Positions 60,109-64,000 of a DNA stretch of 64,000 nt are shown here, in pieces. The translations under genes and the position numbers were made by a program. Under the pieces are notes generated by a model that was not told where the DNA came from, made no database searches, and saw nothing but the letters and a program-made list of their open reading frames with translations. Origin of the DNA: Gemmatimonadota bacterium (GTDB lineage Bacteria; Gemmatimonadota; Gemmatimonadetes; Gemmatimonadales; Gemmatimonadaceae); assembly GCA_021324635.1 (NCBI GenBank), contig JAJPIS010000107.1, positions 147,663-211,662 on the forward strand, given 5' to 3'. Numbering within the stretch: position 1 is the stretch's first letter; every line of letters begins with the position of its first letter.

Positions 60109-62085
60109 ATGATCCTCCCGCTACCCCACCAGCGTTCACGCGCCCGCCGGCACGCCCCCCGGCACCCCCTCCTAGGCCTCCTCGGCGCAGCCCTGCTCGC
60201 AGCCTCGACCGCGGCCGCGTTCCCACGCGGTCAGGGTCCCCACCTCGGGGCCGGCCGCGGAGCCGCGACCCGCATGCCGACGAGGATGCCGCCCGACTCG
60301 GCACCCGACTCGGCCTTCACGCGGATGGAAGTGCAGATCCCGATGCGGGACTCGGTCCACCTCCACACGCTGATCTTCGTCCCGAAGCACGCCTCGGGTC
60401 CGCTCCCGTTCATCCTCACCCGGACACCGTACGGGATCGACGGCTCCGAAGCCGCGCTGACGGGACCGTACGCCGAGCTGGCCCAGGACGGCTACGTCTT
60501 CGTCTTTCAGGACATCCGCGGCCGCTTCGGGTCGGGCGGAGACTTCGTCATGTTGCGGCCGATGCGCGACCGGCGCGATCCCACGGCGGTGGACGAGAGC
60601 ACGGACACGTACGATACGATCGACTGGCTACTGGCCCACGTTCCGAACAACAACGGCCGCGTCGGCATGCTCGGGGTCTCGTACCCGGGCTGGCTCACGG
60701 TCATGGCCATGCTCGATCCGCACCCGGCTCTCAAGGCCGTCTCGCCCCAGGCGTCTCCGGCCGACATGTTCCTGGGCGATGACTTCCACCACAACGGCGC
60801 CTTCCGGCTCAGCTACGGATTCGAGTACGCCGCGACGATGGAGCGCTCGAAAACGTTCTCGCTGTTCCAGTTCGATCAGCCCGACACCTACGCCTGGTAT
60901 CTGGCGCTCGGATCGCTCGCCCACGCGCAGGCCCGCCTGGGCGACCACGTGCCGACGTGGAAGAACTTCGTCGCCCACCCGAGCTACGATGCCTTCTGGC
61001 AGCGCCAGGCGATCGTGCCGCACCTGGATCGGGTGACCGTCCCCACGCTGACCGTCTCCGGCTGGTGGGACCAGGAAGACTTCTACGGCGCGATCACGAT
61101 CTACCGTGCCCTCGAGCGGTTCGACACCGCGCACCGCAACTATCTGGTGGTCGGGCCGTGGAACCACGGCGGCTGGGACGCACCCACCGGGGACAGCATC
61201 GGCGGGATCGCGTTCGGCAGCCCCACGGCGCTGGATTTTCGGAAGAACATCGAGGCGCCCTGGTTCGCCTTCTGGCTCAAGGACAAGGGAACGCTCACGC
61301 TCCCTGAAGCCACGACGTTCGAGGGCGGGAGCAATCGCTGGCGGTCGTTCGACAGCTGGCCGCCACGGACGCACGTGACCGCGCGCAAGCTGTACCTCGA
61401 GCCACAGCATGGCCTCTCGTTCGACCCGCCGACATCGGCCGACGGGAGCGCCGGCTTCGATGAGTATGTCTCGGATCCGGCCAATCCCGTCCCGTACCGC
61501 AAGCGACCGATCCCATCGACGTTCACGCCGCACTCGGGATGGCCGACCTGGCTGTACAATGACCAGCGTTTTCTCGATGGGCGCCCCGACGTCGTGAGCT
61601 GGGAGACACCCCCACTCACCCACGACGTGACGGTCGCCGGCGATCTCGCCGCCCACCTGTTCGCGTCGACGACCGGATCCGACGCGGACTGGATCGTGAA
61701 GCTGATCGACGTCTACCCCGAGCACGACGCCCAGGATTCGGCAATGAGCGGCTACGAGCTCATGGTGGCGAACGACGTCTTCCGCGGCCGGTTCCGTCGG
61801 AGCTTCGCGCATCCGGCGCCGATCACACCCAACCACGTCGACGAGTACACGATCGATCTCCATACGCAGGACTACCGCTTCCGTGCCGGGCACCGGATCA
61901 TGGTTCAGGTCCAGAGCACGTGGTTCCCGCTCATCGACCGGAACCCCCAGACGTTCGTGCCCAACATCTTCAAGGCCAAGGACAGCGATTTTCACAGGGC
62001 GACGCAGCGGGTCTTTCACTCCCCACGTTACCCCTCGTACCTCCAGGTCCCGGTGCTCGACGACGCGGTCGCGGAGCGACCGTAG
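60109..62085 (+). CDS. CocE/NonD-type hydrolase, likely alpha-amino-acid ester hydrolase
   Basis: 658 residues. Signal peptide (~20-37), then an alpha/beta hydrolase of the X-Pro dipeptidyl peptidase S15 type: 'ILTRTPYGID', oxyanion-side 'FVFQDIRGRFGSGGDF', nucleophile Ser191 in 'GVSYPGW', Asp324 in 'SGWWDQEDFYG' and His353 in 'GPWNHGGW'. The WDQED carboxylate cluster is the mark of alpha-amino-acid ester hydrolases, which act on amino-acid esters and on beta-lactams with alpha-amino side chains. A C-terminal jelly-roll (~490-655) closes the protein. Periplasmic or outer-membrane associated. The next gene begins 2 bases after its stop. Confidence 0.88.
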   Translation: MILPLPHQRSRARRHAPRHPLLGLLGAALLAASTAAAFPRGQGPHLGAGRGAATRMPTRMPPDSAPDSAFTRMEVQIPMRDSVHLHTLIFVPKHASGPLPFILTRTPYGIDGSEAALTGPYAELAQDGYVFVFQDIRGRFGSGGDFVMLRPMRDRRDPTAVDESTDTYDTIDWLLAHVPNNNGRVGMLGVSYPGWLTVMAMLDPHPALKAVSPQASPADMFLGDDFHHNGAFRLSYGFEYAATMERSKTFSLFQFDQPDTYAWYLALGSLAHAQARLGDHVPTWKNFVAHPSYDAFWQRQAIVPHLDRVTVPTLTVSGWWDQEDFYGAITIYRALERFDTAHRNYLVVGPWNHGGWDAPTGDSIGGIAFGSPTALDFRKNIEAPWFAFWLKDKGTLTLPEATTFEGGSNRWRSFDSWPPRTHVTARKLYLEPQHGLSFDPPTSADGSAGFDEYVSDPANPVPYRKRPIPSTFTPHSGWPTWLYNDQRFLDGRPDVVSWETPPLTHDVTVAGDLAAHLFASTTGSDADWIVKLIDVYPEHDAQDSAMSGYELMVANDVFRGRFRRSFAHPAPITPNHVDEYTIDLHTQDYRFRAGHRIMVQVQSTWFPLIDRNPQTFVPNIFKAKDSDFHRATQRVFHSPRYPSYLQVPVLDDAVAERP

Positions 62086-62086
62086 G

Positions 62087-63976
62087 ATGCCCGTGCGCGC
62101 GAGCGCCCTCGGCTGGATCCGCCTGGTCTCCCGGGTCTCCGGCACCCGCTGGATCGCCGGCGTCGTGGCACGCCCGGGCGCGATGGTGCGGGCGGTCCTG
62201 GGCGCTGGGGCAGCCGGGTTGATCGTCGCCGGCCCGCTCGCCCTCGAGGCGCGGGCGCAGGGGACCGCGGACCGGTCGGCGCCTCGGCTCGGCGCCGCCG
62301 CACGGAGGCAGATCGACGCCGTGTTCCGGGCGTACGACAAGCCGGCGGTCCCCGGATGTGGGCTCGGCGTCTTCCGAGGTGGGGCGGTGGCCTATGCGCG
62401 CGGGTACGGCTGGGCCGACCTCGAGCGGCGGGTGCCGATCACGCCGGCCACGCTCTTCGATATCGGCTCGACGTCCAAGCAGTTCACCGCGGCGAGCATC
62501 GCGCTCCTCGTTCAGGAGGGCAAGGTCTCGTTCAGCGACGATGTGCGGACGTACATCCCCGAGTTGCCCGTCTACGGCACGCCGATCACGCTCGACAATC
62601 TCCTGCACCACACGAGCGGGCTCCGCGACTACGCGGGCCTGCTTGCGCTCGCGGGGCACAGCGTCGAGGAGGTCACGACCGACTCGCAGGCACTGGCCCT
62701 CATCGTCCGTCAGCGGCACCTCGACTTCCCCACCGGCACGCGCTACGAGTATACCAACACCGGATTCTTCCTCCTCTCCGTCATCGTACAGCGCGTCAGC
62801 GGCCAGCCACTCGCCGACTTCGCGCGCCAGCACATCTTCCTGCCGCTCGGGATGACGCACACGATGATCCGCAATCACTTTGCAATGCTGATCCCGGGAC
62901 GTGCGCTCGGGTACGCGCCGGCCGACAGCGGCACGTTCAGGAACAGCATGTCCAACTGGGAGCAGACGGGGGACGGGTCGGTCCAGCTCTCGGTCGCCGA
63001 CGCGCGCGCGTGGGATGAGAATTTCTACCAGCCGCGTGTCGGCGGCCGAGCCCTGATCGATGCGCTCGAGACGCGGGGGGTACTCGCGAGCGGCGACACG
63101 ATCGCCTATGCGCGGGGGCTCTTCATCGATCGGTATCGCGGGCTCCGGCGCGTCGAGCACGGCGGCGACTGGATCGGGTATCACGCCGCGTTCGATCGGT
63201 TCCCCGACCAGCACACCTCGGTCATCGTGCTCTGCAACTCCGACGGCATCGAACCCTCGCCGCTGGCCGACCGGGTGGCCGACATCGTGCTCGCCGGCGC
63301 CTTCGGCGAACCCGCCACGGCATCAGGGCGTCCCCCCACCGCCGCCCGCGCGACCCCGGTAGTGGCGCGACCCACGGCTCCCGACCGCACCCGCTTCCTC
63401 GGCAGCTACTTCGTCGCCCAGACGAACGAGGTCGTCCGCGTCAGCGACAAGGATGGGGGGCTCACACTCGCCGTTGCTGGCCTCTCCCTCCCACTCCACC
63501 CCACCGGTCCCGCGAGCTTCGTGGCCAATGAGTTCCCGGTGACCGTCACGTTCGAGACGGGTGGCGGCGACAGCACGACCGGTGCGCCCGCGGACAGCGC
63601 GCGGACGCATTCGGGCAGCGTCCGCGCCCTCCGCCTTCAGCTCGAGTCCGAGCCCGCCGAGGAGGCGGTGCGGTTCACGCCGGCGACGCCAGACGCCGAA
63701 ACCGTTCTCCCCGACACGGGCACGTACTACAGCCCCGAGCTCGACGTCACCTGGCCTGTGGTGGCGAAAGACGGCCACCTCGTGCTGGAGAGCCCGAAGG
63801 CATCCCTGGTCGACATCACCGGCCCGCTCGCGCCCGCCATGCCCGACGCGTTCACGGCCGGCAGCGGCTTCATTCACTTCACGCGGGACGCGAGCAACCG
63901 CGTCACCGGCTTCCTCCTGAGTGCCAGCCGGATGCGCGACATCCGCTTCGATCGGGTCGCGTCACCGCTCAAGTGA
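62087..63976 (+). CDS. exported serine hydrolase (class C beta-lactamase fold)
   Basis: 629 residues from the ATG at 62087, 2 bases after the upstream stop. Long N-terminal region with a hydrophobic segment at ~33-55 ('MVRAVLGAGAAGLIVAGPLA'), cleavage near 'EARAQG'. The catalytic domain (~65-400) has Ser128-Thr-Ser-Lys131, Tyr222-Thr-Asn224 and 'VEHGGDWIGYHAAF', where the His-Gly-Gly takes the KTG-like place. The C-terminal ~200 residues are a beta-rich domain with 'FLGSYFVAQTNEVVRVSDKD' and 'DTGTYYSPELDVTWPVVAKD'. Similar to D-peptidases and esterases. No membrane anchor, unlike the paralogue at 52330. It ends 24 bases before the window edge. Confidence 0.88.
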   Translation: MPVRASALGWIRLVSRVSGTRWIAGVVARPGAMVRAVLGAGAAGLIVAGPLALEARAQGTADRSAPRLGAAARRQIDAVFRAYDKPAVPGCGLGVFRGGAVAYARGYGWADLERRVPITPATLFDIGSTSKQFTAASIALLVQEGKVSFSDDVRTYIPELPVYGTPITLDNLLHHTSGLRDYAGLLALAGHSVEEVTTDSQALALIVRQRHLDFPTGTRYEYTNTGFFLLSVIVQRVSGQPLADFARQHIFLPLGMTHTMIRNHFAMLIPGRALGYAPADSGTFRNSMSNWEQTGDGSVQLSVADARAWDENFYQPRVGGRALIDALETRGVLASGDTIAYARGLFIDRYRGLRRVEHGGDWIGYHAAFDRFPDQHTSVIVLCNSDGIEPSPLADRVADIVLAGAFGEPATASGRPPTAARATPVVARPTAPDRTRFLGSYFVAQTNEVVRVSDKDGGLTLAVAGLSLPLHPTGPASFVANEFPVTVTFETGGGDSTTGAPADSARTHSGSVRALRLQLESEPAEEAVRFTPATPDAETVLPDTGTYYSPELDVTWPVVAKDGHLVLESPKASLVDITGPLAPAMPDAFTAGSGFIHFTRDASNRVTGFLLSASRMRDIRFDRVASPLK

Positions 63977-64000
63977 CTTGAAATGATAACGTGCCAACGC

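Overview
The window is about 70% G+C by eye and looks like chromosomal DNA of a Gemmatimonadota bacterium. That assignment is an inference. It rests on the combination of a SusC/SusD outer-membrane pair, an orphan two-module MacB/FtsX (ADOP-type) permease, several exported S9 and beta-lactamase-type hydrolases, small lipoproteins and a hopanoid cluster, all in one codon style. I see no rRNA, tRNA, CRISPR array, insertion sequence or prophage.

Layout. 1-6.9 kb: the end of a small membrane-protein gene, a YbjN-like gene, a degenerate-receiver/ANTAR regulator with a small partner gene, then a leftward run (ECF sigma factor, DUF922 lipoprotein, DUF488, MMPL transporter). 7-18.2 kb: a PLP decarboxylase, a glycosyltransferase, thioredoxin 2, a Big2 lipoprotein with a Gly/His-rich tail, a potassium-channel-like protein, two small leftward genes, a DinB-fold protein, an exported pentapeptide-repeat protein, a protein of unknown function and an NHL-repeat lipoprotein. 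18.4-21.1 kb: malate synthase A and a D-cysteine desulfhydrase/ACC deaminase homologue. 21.2-31.6 kb: the hopanoid cluster, with hpnIJ leftward and, diverging from it, squalene synthase, squalene-hopene cyclase, hpnG, hpnA, a small unknown gene, hpnH and hpnB. 31.7-38.8 kb: a single-domain response regulator, a small lipoprotein, DoxX, a slipin, a tyrosine recombinase, and a TPR protein / small lipoprotein / AraC-type regulator group. 38.9-48.5 kb: two S9 peptidases, DNA polymerase IV, a UBP zinc-finger protein and an alpha/beta hydrolase. 48.6-52.2 kb: a second tyrosine recombinase and the ADOP permease.

52.3-64 kb is the most interesting part: a putative uptake and hydrolysis locus built around a GntR/FCD regulator. 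Leftward lie the regulator and an exported serine hydrolase of the beta-lactamase fold. Rightward lie SusC, SusD, a CocE/alpha-amino-acid ester hydrolase and a second beta-lactamase-fold hydrolase. The promoter regions of both arms carry GGTATAC palindromes typical of GntR operators. No glycosidase is present, so the expected substrate is a peptide, ester or beta-lactam-like compound rather than a glycan.

Genes are tightly packed. Several convergent pairs overlap, and many starts are GTG. Where the longest reading frame was not the most plausible gene, I chose the start from Shine-Dalgarno spacing, signal peptide position or domain boundary, and say so in the entry.
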